64,000 nt of DNA. Origin: SIG701 sp045611685 (GTDB lineage Bacteria; Bacillota; Clostridia; Oscillospirales; CAG-272). How positions within the stretch are numbered: position 1 is the stretch's first letter; the number at the start of each line of letters is the position of its first letter. Shown here one piece after another: positions 23,155 to 31,917 of this stretch. The stretch covers positions 62,001-126,000 of the forward strand of contig JAZKXO010000097.1 of the NCBI GenBank assembly GCA_045611685.1, in the 5' to 3' direction. The position numbers and the translations under genes were made by a program. Under the pieces are notes generated by a model. The model had not been told where the DNA came from and did not search any database. It was given only the letters and a program-made list of their open reading frames with translations.

Positions 23155-24645
23155 ATGATCGAGATCGGAAGCAGACGGGAATGTTTTTTTGACAACTATC
23201 TCATTGATGAAGAAAAAACAACCGCCGAAAAACGGCTTCATAAGCCGATCCGCCGTCGGGTGCTCCATTCTTTCAACCAGCCCTTCGAGGACAACCTCAC
23301 CACGTTTGTAACCGTCATTTGGGCAGAGGGCAAATACCGTATGTATTACGTTACGTCCAAAAACTATATCTGCTACGGCGAGAGCGACGATGCACACAAC
23401 TGGACGTTCCCGAAGATGGGCATCGTTTCTATGGACGGCTCGACCGATAACAACATAATCTTGACTATGGAAATGCTCAAAGAGCAGTACCAATTCCGTG
23501 CGTTTGACAATATGTCCGTCTTCTACGATGAAAATCCCGCCTGCCCGCCGGACGAACGCTACAAGATGACCTGCATGTGGCTCGGCCACGAGGCGCTCCT
23601 GCTTCTTCTCAGCGCGGACGGCATCCACTTCAACAAGAGCCGTCTCATCACGGAGGAAGGCGAGTTCGATTCCCAAAACCGTATGTTCTGGAGCAAAGCG
23701 CACGGAAAATATTTCTGCTACTTCCGCGGAGAGCATGAGCCTCAGCCTGGCACCGACCGAATGGATTTCTCGTATATGAATAAGGACGCCCGACGCCTTT
23801 ACGATCCGGATCGCCGCCTGCTGCGCGAACCCGGAGACGGAACGTTCACATTCAAGAGAGACATCTGCGTCGCCGAATCCGAGGATGCCGTTCACTGGTC
23901 TCACACCGAGCACATCCGTTTTAACGGCGCCGATTTCCAGATGTACAATAACTGCGTCTTCCCCTACCCCCGCGCGCCTCATATGCTGATCGCATTCCCC
24001 CTCCGCTATGCAGAGCGCAAGGCGTGGACAAAAAACTACGACGAACTGTGCGGTAAAGAGGATCGTCTTGCACGGATGAACGTAATGGCGCGTCTCGGCC
24101 TTGCCGTAACGGACGGATTATTTATGTCCAGCCGCAACGGCTACGACTTCGTGAAATTCGATGAGGCGTTTATCGCACCGCCGCCGGAAAATCCAGAGTC
24201 CTTCGTATACGGCGACGGAACGGCCGTACCCACACTCATCGAAGTACCCTCCGAAATCCCGGGCGCGGATAACGAGTATATGATTCTCGTGCGCGAAAGC
24301 TACCGCACCGCCGTGGATCATAACAAGCTGGTAAAATACACGATCCGTATGGATGGATTTGTTTCCTTGCACGCGGGCGGAGATCCGTGCACGGCAGTAA
24401 CCAAGCCGTTCTCCTACACGGGCGAAGATCTGTATGCGAATATTGCCACCTCTGCACGCGGCGGCGCATTCTTCACCTTGAAGGCAGGCGATGAGGAATA
24501 CACCTCCGTTGAAATTTTCGGCAATGCAGTAGATAAACGGATTCGCTTTGAAGATGACAAGGCCGTAAAACGCCTCTCAGGCAAAGAGGTTACTCTCACC
24601 GTTCATATGTTCGACTGCGATCTGTACGCGATCCGTTTCCGGTAA
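23155..24645 (+). CDS. Glycoside-hydrolase-like five-bladed beta-propeller protein
   Basis: The 496-aa cytoplasmic protein opens IEIGSRRECFFDNYLID, a start typical of uncharacterised GH32/43-like propellers (EL/CFVDDYLI). WAEGKYRMYYV, ESDDAHNWTFP and the later CVAESEDAVHWSH recur as blade signatures. The C-terminal 130 residues form a second beta domain (GGDPCTAVTKPF to ACDLYAIRFR-like end). Substrate and catalysis are unknown. The partner esterase across the divergent promoter suggests a glycan-degradation locus. ATG 23155 has AAAAGGAG six bases upstream. Confidence 0.75.
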   Translation: MIEIGSRRECFFDNYLIDEEKTTAEKRLHKPIRRRVLHSFNQPFEDNLTTFVTVIWAEGKYRMYYVTSKNYICYGESDDAHNWTFPKMGIVSMDGSTDNNIILTMEMLKEQYQFRAFDNMSVFYDENPACPPDERYKMTCMWLGHEALLLLLSADGIHFNKSRLITEEGEFDSQNRMFWSKAHGKYFCYFRGEHEPQPGTDRMDFSYMNKDARRLYDPDRRLLREPGDGTFTFKRDICVAESEDAVHWSHTEHIRFNGADFQMYNNCVFPYPRAPHMLIAFPLRYAERKAWTKNYDELCGKEDRLARMNVMARLGLAVTDGLFMSSRNGYDFVKFDEAFIAPPPENPESFVYGDGTAVPTLIEVPSEIPGADNEYMILVRESYRTAVDHNKLVKYTIRMDGFVSLHAGGDPCTAVTKPFSYTGEDLYANIATSARGGAFFTLKAGDEEYTSVEIFGNAVDKRIRFEDDKAVKRLSGKEVTLTVHMFDCDLYAIRFR

Positions 24646-24653
24646 TCAAAACG

Positions 24654-24680
24654 AAAGACACATCGGCCGGATGTGTCTTT
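24654..24680 (+). terminator. Terminator of the beta-propeller gene
   Basis: An 11-bp perfect stem AAAGACACATC/GATGTGTCTTT with a 5-nt loop and a T-rich tail. It shares the ACACATC/GATGTGT core with three other hairpins in the window. Confidence 0.9.
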
Positions 24681-24692
24681 TTCATTCCCCCA

Positions 24693-24721
24693 TTGACAAA
24701 ATCTCGTAAAAGTGATATATT
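24693..24721 (+). promoter_or_regulatory. Promoter of the second SDR
   Basis: A perfect TTGACA (24693-24698), a 17-bp spacer and TATATT (24716-24721) lie 37 bp before ATG 24759. Confidence 0.85.
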
Positions 24722-24758
24722 ATATGAGATGAAAACAAAATTTTTGGAGGAGTTCAAA

Positions 24759-25526
24759 ATGAGACTCGAAAACAAAGTTGCCGTAGTAACCGGTGCATCC
24801 AGCGGTGTTGGCCGTGAGATCGCGCTTCTTTTCGCGAAGGAAGGAGCAAAGGTCGTAGCCGTTGCAAGAAGAGCCGAAAGACTTGCCGCTCTCGAGGAGC
24901 AGAGCAAGGAGCTCGCAGGTGAGATCGTAGCATACGCCGGCGACATTTCCCTTGAGGAAACGAACGACGCGATGATCGACTTCGCGATCGAAAAGTTCGG
25001 CAAGTTCGATATCCTTATCAACAATGCAGGTCTTATGGATAACTTCGCACCCGCCGAGAACCTCGACACCGAGCTTCTTATGCGTCTTATGCAGGTAGAC
25101 GTTTACGGTCCCGCCTGGGCTACCCGCAAGGCTGTAAGAGTATTTATGGAAAACGAAAACGGCGGTAACATCGTAAACGTTGCTTCCATCGCAGGCATCT
25201 GCGGCGGCAAGAGCGGCTGCGCGTACACGATGGCAAAGCACGCAGTGATCGGCCTTACCAAAAACACCGCGTTCTCTTACCGTCTTAACAAGATCCGCTG
25301 CAACGCGATCTGCCCCGCAGGCATCAACACGGAGATGACCGATCCGGCTCTCTTTGCTACCGCTGACCAGAAGGGCCTGCAGAACGCGATGCTCTCCATG
25401 CACTTCGGCACAAGAAGCGCCGAAGCATTCGAAATCGCAGATATCGCGCTCTTCCTTGCAAGCGATGCAGCTGCCGTTGTAAACGGCGCCATCGTTACTG
25501 CAGACAGCGGTCTTATCTCGTTCTAA
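24759..25526 (+). CDS. SDR family oxidoreductase
   Basis: The 255-aa classical short-chain dehydrogenase has the cofactor loop TGASSGVGREIA near residue 14, NNAG at about 88, the catalytic Ser in NVASIAG and the YTMAKHA Tyr/Lys pair. The C-terminal GAIVTADSGLISF is the usual end. It acts on an unidentified alcohol/ketone, likely sugar- or steroid-like. Unlike the first SDR, the glycine motif is canonical. GGAGGAG precedes ATG 24759, with a strong own promoter and terminator. Confidence 0.92.
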   Translation: MRLENKVAVVTGASSGVGREIALLFAKEGAKVVAVARRAERLAALEEQSKELAGEIVAYAGDISLEETNDAMIDFAIEKFGKFDILINNAGLMDNFAPAENLDTELLMRLMQVDVYGPAWATRKAVRVFMENENGGNIVNVASIAGICGGKSGCAYTMAKHAVIGLTKNTAFSYRLNKIRCNAICPAGINTEMTDPALFATADQKGLQNAMLSMHFGTRSAEAFEIADIALFLASDAAAVVNGAIVTADSGLISF

Positions 25527-25575
25527 GGAACGGTCGCTTTTTTGAAAAATCGATGCTGAGACTCAAATAAAAAAG

Positions 25576-25616
25576 ACAGACACATTACTTGGGGATCTCC
25601 CTTGTGATGTGTCTGT
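25576..25616. terminator. Terminator between SDR and Xre genes
   Basis: A 10-bp stem ACAGACACAT/ATGTGTCTGT with a GGGGATCTCCC-type inner stem and TTTATTTTTT tail lies just before the Xre stop, so it serves both convergent genes. Confidence 0.85.
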
Positions 25617-25617
25617 T

Positions 25618-25830
25618 TTATTTTTTCGGATACGGCTTGCGCTCATCTGTCAAGCCGACAATATAGTCAATGGAAGTGTCATAAAAACCTGCCAGCATAA
25701 TAAGTAGTTCCAACGGGATCTGCCGCTGACCGTTTTCGTATTGTGAATACGTGTTTTGCTTTACATGGAGATACTCAGCCAGACATTTTTGTGTTATATC
25801 AGAATCTTCCCTTAAATCTTTCAGGCGCAC
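25618..25830 (-). CDS. Small Xre-family helix-turn-helix regulator
   Basis: The 70-aa protein is almost only a Cro/CI HTH: LKDLREDSDITQKCLAEYLHV, recognition helix KQNTYSQYENGQ, then IPLELLIMLAGFYDTSIDYI-type closing helices. The start is taken as GTG 25830 because GGAGGG lies six bases upstream; ATG 25851 lies before that site. It is divergent from the zinc-ribbon protein across a region rich in ATCTC/GAGAT sites, which suits autorepression. Confidence 0.82.
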   Translation of the reverse strand: MRLKDLREDSDITQKCLAEYLHVKQNTYSQYENGQRQIPLELLIMLAGFYDTSIDYIVGLTDERKPYPKK

Positions 25831-25868
25831 TCTCTTCCCTCCACACAACATATATATTATTATATAAA

Positions 25869-25913
25869 ATCTCGAGATGAGATATTGACATTTATCTCGT
25901 TTTGTGATATACT
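25869..25913 (+). promoter_or_regulatory. Promoter and candidate operator between Xre and zinc-ribbon genes
   Basis: TTGACA (25885-25890), a 17-bp spacer and TATACT (25908-25913) form a strong promoter. The palindrome ATCTCGAGAT sits at 25869-25878. An inverted pair GAGAT (25879-25883) and ATCTC (25894-25898) straddles the -35 box, consistent with a repressor blocking polymerase. Confidence 0.65.
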
Positions 25914-25958
25914 TATGGATAGTACGGAAAATAAAAGCGCACAAAGAAAGGGAAAACA

Positions 25959-26594
25959 ATGAGCAAAAAAACAATCGCCTGCAGAACATGCGGTCATGAG
26001 ATTGCTAAAAACGCAAAAACCTGCCCACATTGCGGTGCAAAGAACACAAATCCCGTCGTTTTAGTATGCATCGCAATTGTTGTCGTGATGTTTGTCCACC
26101 TTATTGTCAGTACTACTGGTACCAATAACGACACAAGCAATGGCTCCATCACCAACACCGATCAAGTAACAACAAATAACAAAGTAAGTACTAACGAAAA
26201 AATAAATGTTTTTGCAGGCGATTGCGGCATCTCTGCTACTGCTGAAATGGGAACAGGTATTTTCGGCCAACCCGAAGTATCCATTTCTATCACCAACACA
26301 ACGGCTAAAGATATAAGCGCCATCAAATTCTATACAGTTCCGTTTGACGTTTACGGGAAAGAGATTAAAGGTATATTTGCAGAAAATTATCTCTCCACAG
26401 ACGACACGATCTCCGCAGGAGAGAGTGCAACCAGGTCTTGGCAGTTCCTAGATAGTGACGTAAAAACTATAAAACTGTACGTTTATAGTGTTTTCTTTAG
26501 CGATGGCACAGAATGGGGAGACAGAGAAGCCACAAGGTCCGTAATTCTCAAAAACGCATTAGAAATCACGGTAAACGGAACAAGCGGAAAATGA
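25959..26594 (+). CDS. Membrane-anchored zinc-ribbon protein
   Basis: The 211-aa protein begins with a four-Cys zinc ribbon (CRTCG and CPHCG, residues 8-25), then a single transmembrane helix (VVLVCIAIVVVMFVHLIV), a Ser/Thr/Asn-rich linker and an outer beta-rich domain. That domain has SISITNTTAKDISAIKFYT, like the DUF5067/FxLYD beta-sandwich group. It is lower in GC than its neighbours, with strings of AAC/ACA codons, and may be acquired. The paired Xre gene is likely its regulator. Confidence 0.75.
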   Translation: MSKKTIACRTCGHEIAKNAKTCPHCGAKNTNPVVLVCIAIVVVMFVHLIVSTTGTNNDTSNGSITNTDQVTTNNKVSTNEKINVFAGDCGISATAEMGTGIFGQPEVSISITNTTAKDISAIKFYTVPFDVYGKEIKGIFAENYLSTDDTISAGESATRSWQFLDSDVKTIKLYVYSVFFSDGTEWGDREATRSVILKNALEITVNGTSGK

Positions 26595-26628
26595 CCGTCT
26601 CAAAAGCGTAGTTATTTCCCACAAATTA

Positions 26629-26659
26629 AAAAGGCATCTCCGTTTTGGAGATGCCTTTT
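26629..26659. terminator. Bidirectional terminator
   Basis: A perfect stem AAAGGCATCTCC/GGAGATGCCTTT with GTTTT loop lies between convergent genes. Confidence 0.9.
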
Positions 26660-26671
26660 GTATGTATGGGA

Positions 26672-27142
26672 TTATTTCAGAAGACGGAACTTACCGATGA
26701 TGGGCAGTTCCTTCGCTTTGCCCTGCACGGCATTGATAATACCGATGATCATCAGAACGAATGCGATAATGCTGCCGATACCGCCCGCGATCCAACCAAG
26801 GATCGGGATAATAGCAACGGCGCTGAGGATCAGGTTTGCAAGGAACAGGATGATACCCTGATTCACGTGATAGCGCGCAAATTTGGAATCCTGGCAGGCA
26901 AGGAGCGGAATGAGGAACAGAATACCGAGATACGAGAACAGGCAAAGAATCTTGTTCTTCTCGATATCAGCAGGATCAAACTCCGCGGTCGTATCCTTCG
27001 TGTTGTTCAGTTCCTTCACGGAATCCACGGCAAATTTCTTCTCTTCGGGCTTGGGCTGCTCTTCGGTCAAGGGAGCACCGCAGATATTACAGAACTTCGC
27101 GTCTTCGGCGACTTCAACGCCGCATTTCGGGCATACGGGCAT
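26672..27142 (-). CDS. Zinc-ribbon DUF4870-type membrane protein
   Basis: The 156-aa protein has an N-terminal zinc ribbon (CPKCG, CNICG at residues 4-22), a charged linker, then a membrane part with three hydrophobic segments: LCLFSYLGILFLIPLL, GIILFLANLILSAVAII and the GWIAGGIGSIIAFVLMIIGIINA type. The pattern ARYHVNQG before the second helix is the DUF4870 signature. The function is unknown. The start at ATG 27142 has GGAGG eight bases upstream. Confidence 0.82.
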   Translation of the reverse strand: MPVCPKCGVEVAEDAKFCNICGAPLTEEQPKPEEKKFAVDSVKELNNTKDTTAEFDPADIEKNKILCLFSYLGILFLIPLLACQDSKFARYHVNQGIILFLANLILSAVAIIPILGWIAGGIGSIIAFVLMIIGIINAVQGKAKELPIIGKFRLLK

Positions 27143-27322
27143 ACATGTATCCTCCAAAATTAAAATAAAACTCACGGGTTGGATTTGCAAAAACGCATTC
27201 GCCTTCCCTTTCGGTATTATATCATATTTTGTTCGCCGTTGCAAGGCTCGCTGAGAAAAATATGGACTTTTCCCTTCAAATATGTCTCTTTTTCGGACAA
27301 GCTGTCACACGGATACCGCAAA

Positions 27323-27350
27323 AAATCCCCACGGGATTCCGTGGGGATTT
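27323..27350 (-). terminator. Terminator of guaB
   Basis: A 12-bp perfect stem AAATCCCCACGG/CCGTGGGGATTT with a GATT loop lies 18 bp past the guaB stop. Confidence 0.9.
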
Positions 27351-27367
27351 CCTATTTCTATTAAAGC

Positions 27368-28867
27368 TTACTGCGGAGCCTGATCCTTTACGACTACGTC
27401 GTGGGCGCCGCCCTCAACGATCGAGACGGCACTGACGAGCGTCAGGCGTGCTTTCTGCTGGAGCTCGGGAATGGTGAGCGCGCCGCAGTTGCACATCGTG
27501 GAGCGGATCTTTGCAAGCGTAGTCATAAGGTTGTCGTGGAGCGAGCCTGCGTACGGCACGTAGCAATCAACGCCTTCCACGAAGGACAGTTTGGATGCGC
27601 CGCCCATGTCGTAGCGCTGCCAGTTGCGCGCACGGGCGCTTCCCTCTCCCCAGTACTCTTTCATGTAGTTGCCCTTGATCATAACCTTATTGGTCGGGCT
27701 TTCATCAAAGCGGGAGAAGTAACGGCCGAGCATGCAGAAGTCTGCACCCATGGCGAGCGCGAGCGTCATATGGTAATCGTGCACGATACCGCCGTCGGAA
27801 CAGATCGGGATGTATACGCCGGTCTCTTCAAAATACTCGTCGCGGGCCTTTGCCACCTCGATCACGGCGGTAGCCTGTCCGCGGCCGATACCCTTCGTCT
27901 CACGGGTGATACAGATGGAGCCGCCGCCGATACCGACCTTGATGAAGTCGGCACCTGCCTCAGCGAGGAAGCGGAAGCCTTCGCGGTCAACGACGTTGCC
28001 GGCGCCTACTTTTACGCTGTCGCCGTACTTTTCACGGATGAACGCGATCGTTCTGGACTGCCATTCGGTAAATCCTTCGCTCGAGTCGATACAGAGAACG
28101 TCCGCGCCTGCCTCTACGAGTGCAGGAACGCGCTCCTCGTAGTCGCGGGTATTGATACCGGCGCCGACGACGTAACGCTTCTGTTTATCAAGCATTTCGT
28201 GCGGGTTCTCCTTATGCTGATCGTAGTCCTTGCGGAACACGAAAGCGACAAGGTGCTGTTTTTCATCAATGATGGGCAAAGAGTTCAGTTTATGGTCCCA
28301 GATGATGTTGTTAGCTTCCTTCAGAGACGTGCCCTCGGGAGCTGTAATGAGCTTCTCAAAGGGAGTCATAAACGTCTCCACTTTCTCATCCATGGACATA
28401 CGGCTGACGCGGTAATCGCGGGAGGTTACGATGCCGAGAAGCTTGCCCGTTGCGGTACCGTCATCAGTTACGGCAATAGTGGAGTGCCCGAGACGATTCT
28501 TCAGTTCAATAACGTCGGCAAGCGTCTGATCGGGACGGATATTGGAATCGGAGCTAACAAAACCGGCCTTGTAATTCTTTACACGGCGCACCATATCTGC
28601 CTCGTCAGCGATGGACTGCGAGCCGTAGATAAACGAAACGCCGCCCTCACGCGCGAGTGCGATAGCCATACGGTCGTCGGACACGGCCTGCATGATCGCG
28701 GACACGAGCGGGATCGTCATAGAAAGAGAGGGCTCCTCTCCGCGGCGGTATTTTACAAGCGGTGTTTTCAGAGATACATTGGCAGGAATACAATTTGCAT
28801 CGGAATATCCGGGCACCAAAAGATATTCACTGAACGTATGGGACGCTTCACTGTAATAAAAAGCCAT
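27368..28867 (-). CDS. guaB: IMP dehydrogenase
   Basis: The 499-aa enzyme oxidises IMP to XMP with NAD, the committed step of GMP synthesis. The TIM barrel carries SAIMQAVSDDRMAIALAREGG, the ADVLCIDSSEG strand and the catalytic loop GIGGGSICITRE, whose Cys forms the covalent intermediate. Residues about 100-220 are two CBS domains (VSSDSNIRPDQTLADV and TAPEGTSLKEANN). The flap region reads WQRYDMGGASK and EGVDCYVPYAGSL, divergent from the common GMGSxxAM/RYFQ pattern, so this belongs to a distinct IMPDH subgroup. Single-gene unit. Confidence 0.9.
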   Translation of the reverse strand: MAFYYSEASHTFSEYLLVPGYSDANCIPANVSLKTPLVKYRRGEEPSLSMTIPLVSAIMQAVSDDRMAIALAREGGVSFIYGSQSIADEADMVRRVKNYKAGFVSSDSNIRPDQTLADVIELKNRLGHSTIAVTDDGTATGKLLGIVTSRDYRVSRMSMDEKVETFMTPFEKLITAPEGTSLKEANNIIWDHKLNSLPIIDEKQHLVAFVFRKDYDQHKENPHEMLDKQKRYVVGAGINTRDYEERVPALVEAGADVLCIDSSEGFTEWQSRTIAFIREKYGDSVKVGAGNVVDREGFRFLAEAGADFIKVGIGGGSICITRETKGIGRGQATAVIEVAKARDEYFEETGVYIPICSDGGIVHDYHMTLALAMGADFCMLGRYFSRFDESPTNKVMIKGNYMKEYWGEGSARARNWQRYDMGGASKLSFVEGVDCYVPYAGSLHDNLMTTLAKIRSTMCNCGALTIPELQQKARLTLVSAVSIVEGGAHDVVVKDQAPQ

Positions 28868-28907
28868 GTTGTTGCTCCTTCATTTTATATAATTATACTT
28901 GTATAAG

Positions 28908-28936
28908 ATTATACCACAGTACGAGGGGGAAAACAA
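28908..28936 (-). promoter_or_regulatory. Promoter of guaB
   Basis: On the minus strand, TTGTTT (28931-28936), a 17-bp spacer and TATAAT (28908-28913) give a leader of about 35 nt, too short for a purine riboswitch. Confidence 0.6.
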
Positions 28937-29028
28937 GGGGGAAAAGCATAAAACTTTTCCGAAAGAAACGACTTTGTCTTTGTTAATTTTGCGCCCAAAC
29001 GTTCTGAAAAAGCGGCATCAGCGAAAAC

Positions 29029-29057
29029 AAGGGGAAACGCCCAAAGCGTTTCCCCTT
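29029..29057 (-). terminator. Terminator of the PrsA-like gene
   Basis: A 12-bp stem AAGGGGAAACGC/GCGTTTCCCCTT with a 5-nt loop lies directly after the stop at 29067. Confidence 0.88.
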
Positions 29058-29066
29058 TTCGTATTA

Positions 29067-30599
29067 TCAGACGTCCAGAAGTGCGAGCGTGAGTTCGTTA
29101 ACCTCAACAGGATATTTCTCCTTAAGCGCCTTCAGATCCTCTTCGTAGGCGGCGGCAGAAAGGATATCCTTCACTTCCTTATGCCATGCCTTCATCCCAA
29201 ATCCGTCGAGATACATGACGTGATACCCGAACTGCGTTTTGACAATGGCGGTATCGCCGGCCTTACGGCCTTCCTCAAACAGCCAAGCATCAAACTCATC
29301 TACCATCTCAGTCTTCATAACGTTCTCATACAGACCGTTCTCGGCATTGTCTTCGCTGTACTTCTTCGCAAGCTCACCAAAGGATGCTGCTGTTGCCGCA
29401 CCGTTCTTCCACTCAGCAAGGATTTCCTCAGCCTTCGCCTCGGCAGCTTCCTCGGAGCCGTAGGTATCGGCGGTGAGAAGAATATGGCGCACGTTTACGG
29501 TATCATAAGTGAGAAGCGCGGCGGGCTCGAGAAGCATACCGACGGTCAGAGCGGTCTCCTCTTCATTCCAAGCGGTATAAACGTCGCCTGCTTTGCGGGC
29601 ATCCTCGATCGCCCACTTCATAAAGACGTCGGTCTCCGTATAAATGCCGTCCTCGATGAGGTGTCCGGCAACCTCCTCGCGGATGCCTTCCTCGGTCTTA
29701 TCTGCGTAATCCTTGTAGGCATAGTTCTTAAGGTAGTCGTAGGATACCTCGTCAAACTCCTCACGGGTTTTGACAGCAGCAAACTTTGCCTCAAACTCCT
29801 TGAGAAGATCGGTCGTTACGTCGCCCTCTACCATACCGTCGGTAACGGAGAGAGTCATAGCAACATAGGTAGCATGGAGCAGTTTGGTCGGATTTTCCTT
29901 CACGTATGCGTCATAATCCGCATCCGTGTAGGTGTACTCGCTCATAATCTCGTTGTAGCACTTCGAATAGAGAAGCGACTGCTCCATGGCACGGCGCACG
30001 TCCTTTTCCTTCACACCCGCACCAAACATAGCCGAGATGTAGTATCCTTTGGATACACCGTTCTCTTTTGCCTGCTTTTCAATCTCGTCGATATTCTTTT
30101 CGATGATCGCGTAATCGTCCGCATCAAGGGTAATGCCGCGCACAGAAGCCTCCTCACAAAAGACGAGCGTGTTGGACATCTCCGTGATCGCGTTGTTCAT
30201 GAAGAACTTGTACCAGGTCGTACCGTCCTCGAAGAGCGGACACGGCTGATACTTCAGTGACTTCGTGGGATCAAGTCCGAGATAGGACACGGAATTTCCA
30301 TACATGGAGAGGAAATTCTGGTACTGGTTGTAAAAGTGATAGGAAACGATCGCGTTATCCATCTCGTAATTATCGCTCTTTACGGAAACGGCCCGTCTGA
30401 GGAAGAATCCGTCGTCCATCATTTTGGTATACGCCACCACAGCACCAACGAGAACGATTGCGAGAATCACACAGACCGTTGCCACGATCTTCTTACCAAT
30501 GCTCTTCTTCTTTGCCTTGGCCATCTCTTTCTGCTTCTTTTCCGCCTCAACGCGGCGAACTTCTTGGTTTTCTCTCTTATTTCGGCTTGCCTTGCCCAT
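29067..30599 (-). CDS. Membrane-anchored parvulin-type peptidyl-prolyl isomerase (PrsA/SurA-like)
   Basis: The 510-aa protein has a Lys/Arg/Glu-rich cytoplasmic N-terminus (residues 1-35) and one transmembrane helix (IVATVCVILAIVLVGAVVAY). A large SurA/PrsA-N helical chaperone region follows. Near residue 365 a parvulin domain starts VNVRHILLTADT and ends with FGYHVMYLDGF. The SurA/PrsA GGDLG turn is replaced by NGLYENV, and there is no lipobox Cys, so it is TM-anchored rather than a lipoprotein. Role: folding of secreted wall and SLH proteins (inference). The long unpaired charged N-terminus is unusual for PrsA. Confidence 0.82.
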   Translation of the reverse strand: MGKASRNKRENQEVRRVEAEKKQKEMAKAKKKSIGKKIVATVCVILAIVLVGAVVAYTKMMDDGFFLRRAVSVKSDNYEMDNAIVSYHFYNQYQNFLSMYGNSVSYLGLDPTKSLKYQPCPLFEDGTTWYKFFMNNAITEMSNTLVFCEEASVRGITLDADDYAIIEKNIDEIEKQAKENGVSKGYYISAMFGAGVKEKDVRRAMEQSLLYSKCYNEIMSEYTYTDADYDAYVKENPTKLLHATYVAMTLSVTDGMVEGDVTTDLLKEFEAKFAAVKTREEFDEVSYDYLKNYAYKDYADKTEEGIREEVAGHLIEDGIYTETDVFMKWAIEDARKAGDVYTAWNEEETALTVGMLLEPAALLTYDTVNVRHILLTADTYGSEEAAEAKAEEILAEWKNGAATAASFGELAKKYSEDNAENGLYENVMKTEMVDEFDAWLFEEGRKAGDTAIVKTQFGYHVMYLDGFGMKAWHKEVKDILSAAAYEEDLKALKEKYPVEVNELTLALLDV

Positions 30600-30885
30600 A
30601 ATTGTATCTGCCTTTCTTATTGTTTTTTGTAAAAAAACATACTGTAAAACTCGGAAAAAGCACTCGTTTTCCCGATAACTTATTTATTATAGCACATCTT
30701 ACGGAAAAAATCCATAACGAAACAGAAAAATTCACATATTAAATAACAAATATGAAAAGATTTTCCGAAAAATCGCCCGGCGTATTTACAATTAACTATT
30801 TATTTACGGCGGGATCTATGATATAATGTAGGGGAGTATGAAAAAAACGCATGCCGTTTTACGGTTGACAGGAGATATTATTTTC
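30600..30885. promoter_or_regulatory. Divergent promoter region (PrsA-like / DUF1385)
   Basis: This AT-rich 286-bp spacer has a minus-strand TATAAT at 30686-30691 and a plus-strand TATAAT at 30822-30827, the latter with a weak TTTATT 17 bp upstream. No hairpin or gene is evident. Confidence 0.5.
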
Positions 30886-31917
30886 ATGAGTGATACAAAA
30901 AAGACCGGCTGCGCCTCCGGTGAAAAATGCCGTCTCGGAAAAGTCGGCGGACAGTCCGTACTCGAAGGCGTCATGATGAAATGCGGCGACCGCATAGCAC
31001 TTGCCGTCCGTGAGGAAAACGGAAATATAAAGCTTGAAACGGAAACGCACGTCTCCGTCAGAAAAAAATATAAGATCCTCTCCATTCCGCTTATCCGCGG
31101 GATCGCGAATTTCGTCGAGTCCACGGTAATGAGCTATAAAACGCTTATGAAATCCGCGGAGATGCTCGGCATCGACGAGACGGACGAGGACTCAAAGCTG
31201 GAAGCGTGGCTCAGAAAAAAGCTCGGGGACAAATTTCTCGGCGTACTGACGGGCATCTCCATGGTTCTCGGACTCGTTCTCGCTATGGGGTTGTTTATGT
31301 ACCTGCCCGCCTTTCTCACCTCGCTTCTTGATGGCGCCCTCGGCGGCATCGGTTGGTTCCGCAACCTTAGCGAGGGCCTTATAAAGATCGCCATTTTCGT
31401 CGCATACATCTCCCTTTGCTCGCTCATGAAGGAAATGAGACGCACCTTCGAATACCACGGTGCGGAGCACAAATCCATCGCCTGCTATGAGGCGGGGCTT
31501 GAGCTGACGCCCGAAAATGCGATGACCTGCCGCCGTTTTCATCCCCGCTGCGGCACGAGCTTCATCTTCGTCATCCTCATTCTGAGCATTCTCGTAAACT
31601 CCCTCGTTTCCTGGGAGAATCTCGCGTTCCGCGTAGTATACAAGCTCCTCCTTCTGCCCCTCATCGTCGGTATCGGATTCGAGTTTATCGCTTACGCCGG
31701 CAAGCACGACAATATTTTCACGAAAATCCTCTCCGCACCGGGTCTCTGGATGCAGCGTATCACTACGCGCGAGCCGGACGAGAGCCAGCTTGAGGTTGCC
31801 ATCACCGCTTTGAAGCACGCCATGCCGGAACAATTCCCCGAAGTCAAAGAATCCGATCCGGCAGAAGACGTACCGACCGAAGTCGAAACGACCGACAATG
31901 ACACTCCGAACGATTGA
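30886..31917 (+). CDS. DUF1385 (YqhQ-type) membrane protein
   Basis: The 343-aa protein shows the family core GGQSVLEGVMMK near the N-terminus, four or so transmembrane helices and the conserved YHGAEHKSIACYEAG and HPRCGTSFI segments (His/Cys-rich, perhaps metal-binding). It ends with an acidic cytoplasmic tail. YqhQ-like proteins are widespread in Firmicutes and of unknown function; they are often next to prmC-prfA. Here too prmC follows, overlapping by 20 bp. ATG 30886 is preferred, since ATG 30838 lies only ten bases after the -10 box. Confidence 0.85.
   Translation: MSDTKKTGCASGEKCRLGKVGGQSVLEGVMMKCGDRIALAVREENGNIKLETETHVSVRKKYKILSIPLIRGIANFVESTVMSYKTLMKSAEMLGIDETDEDSKLEAWLRKKLGDKFLGVLTGISMVLGLVLAMGLFMYLPAFLTSLLDGALGGIGWFRNLSEGLIKIAIFVAYISLCSLMKEMRRTFEYHGAEHKSIACYEAGLELTPENAMTCRRFHPRCGTSFIFVILILSILVNSLVSWENLAFRVVYKLLLLPLIVGIGFEFIAYAGKHDNIFTKILSAPGLWMQRITTREPDESQLEVAITALKHAMPEQFPEVKESDPAEDVPTEVETTDNDTPND

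Noticed and set aside
28868..29066. Purine riboswitch before guaB
   Set aside because: The leader from the promoter is about 35 nt, and the rest of the spacer is the next gene's terminator.
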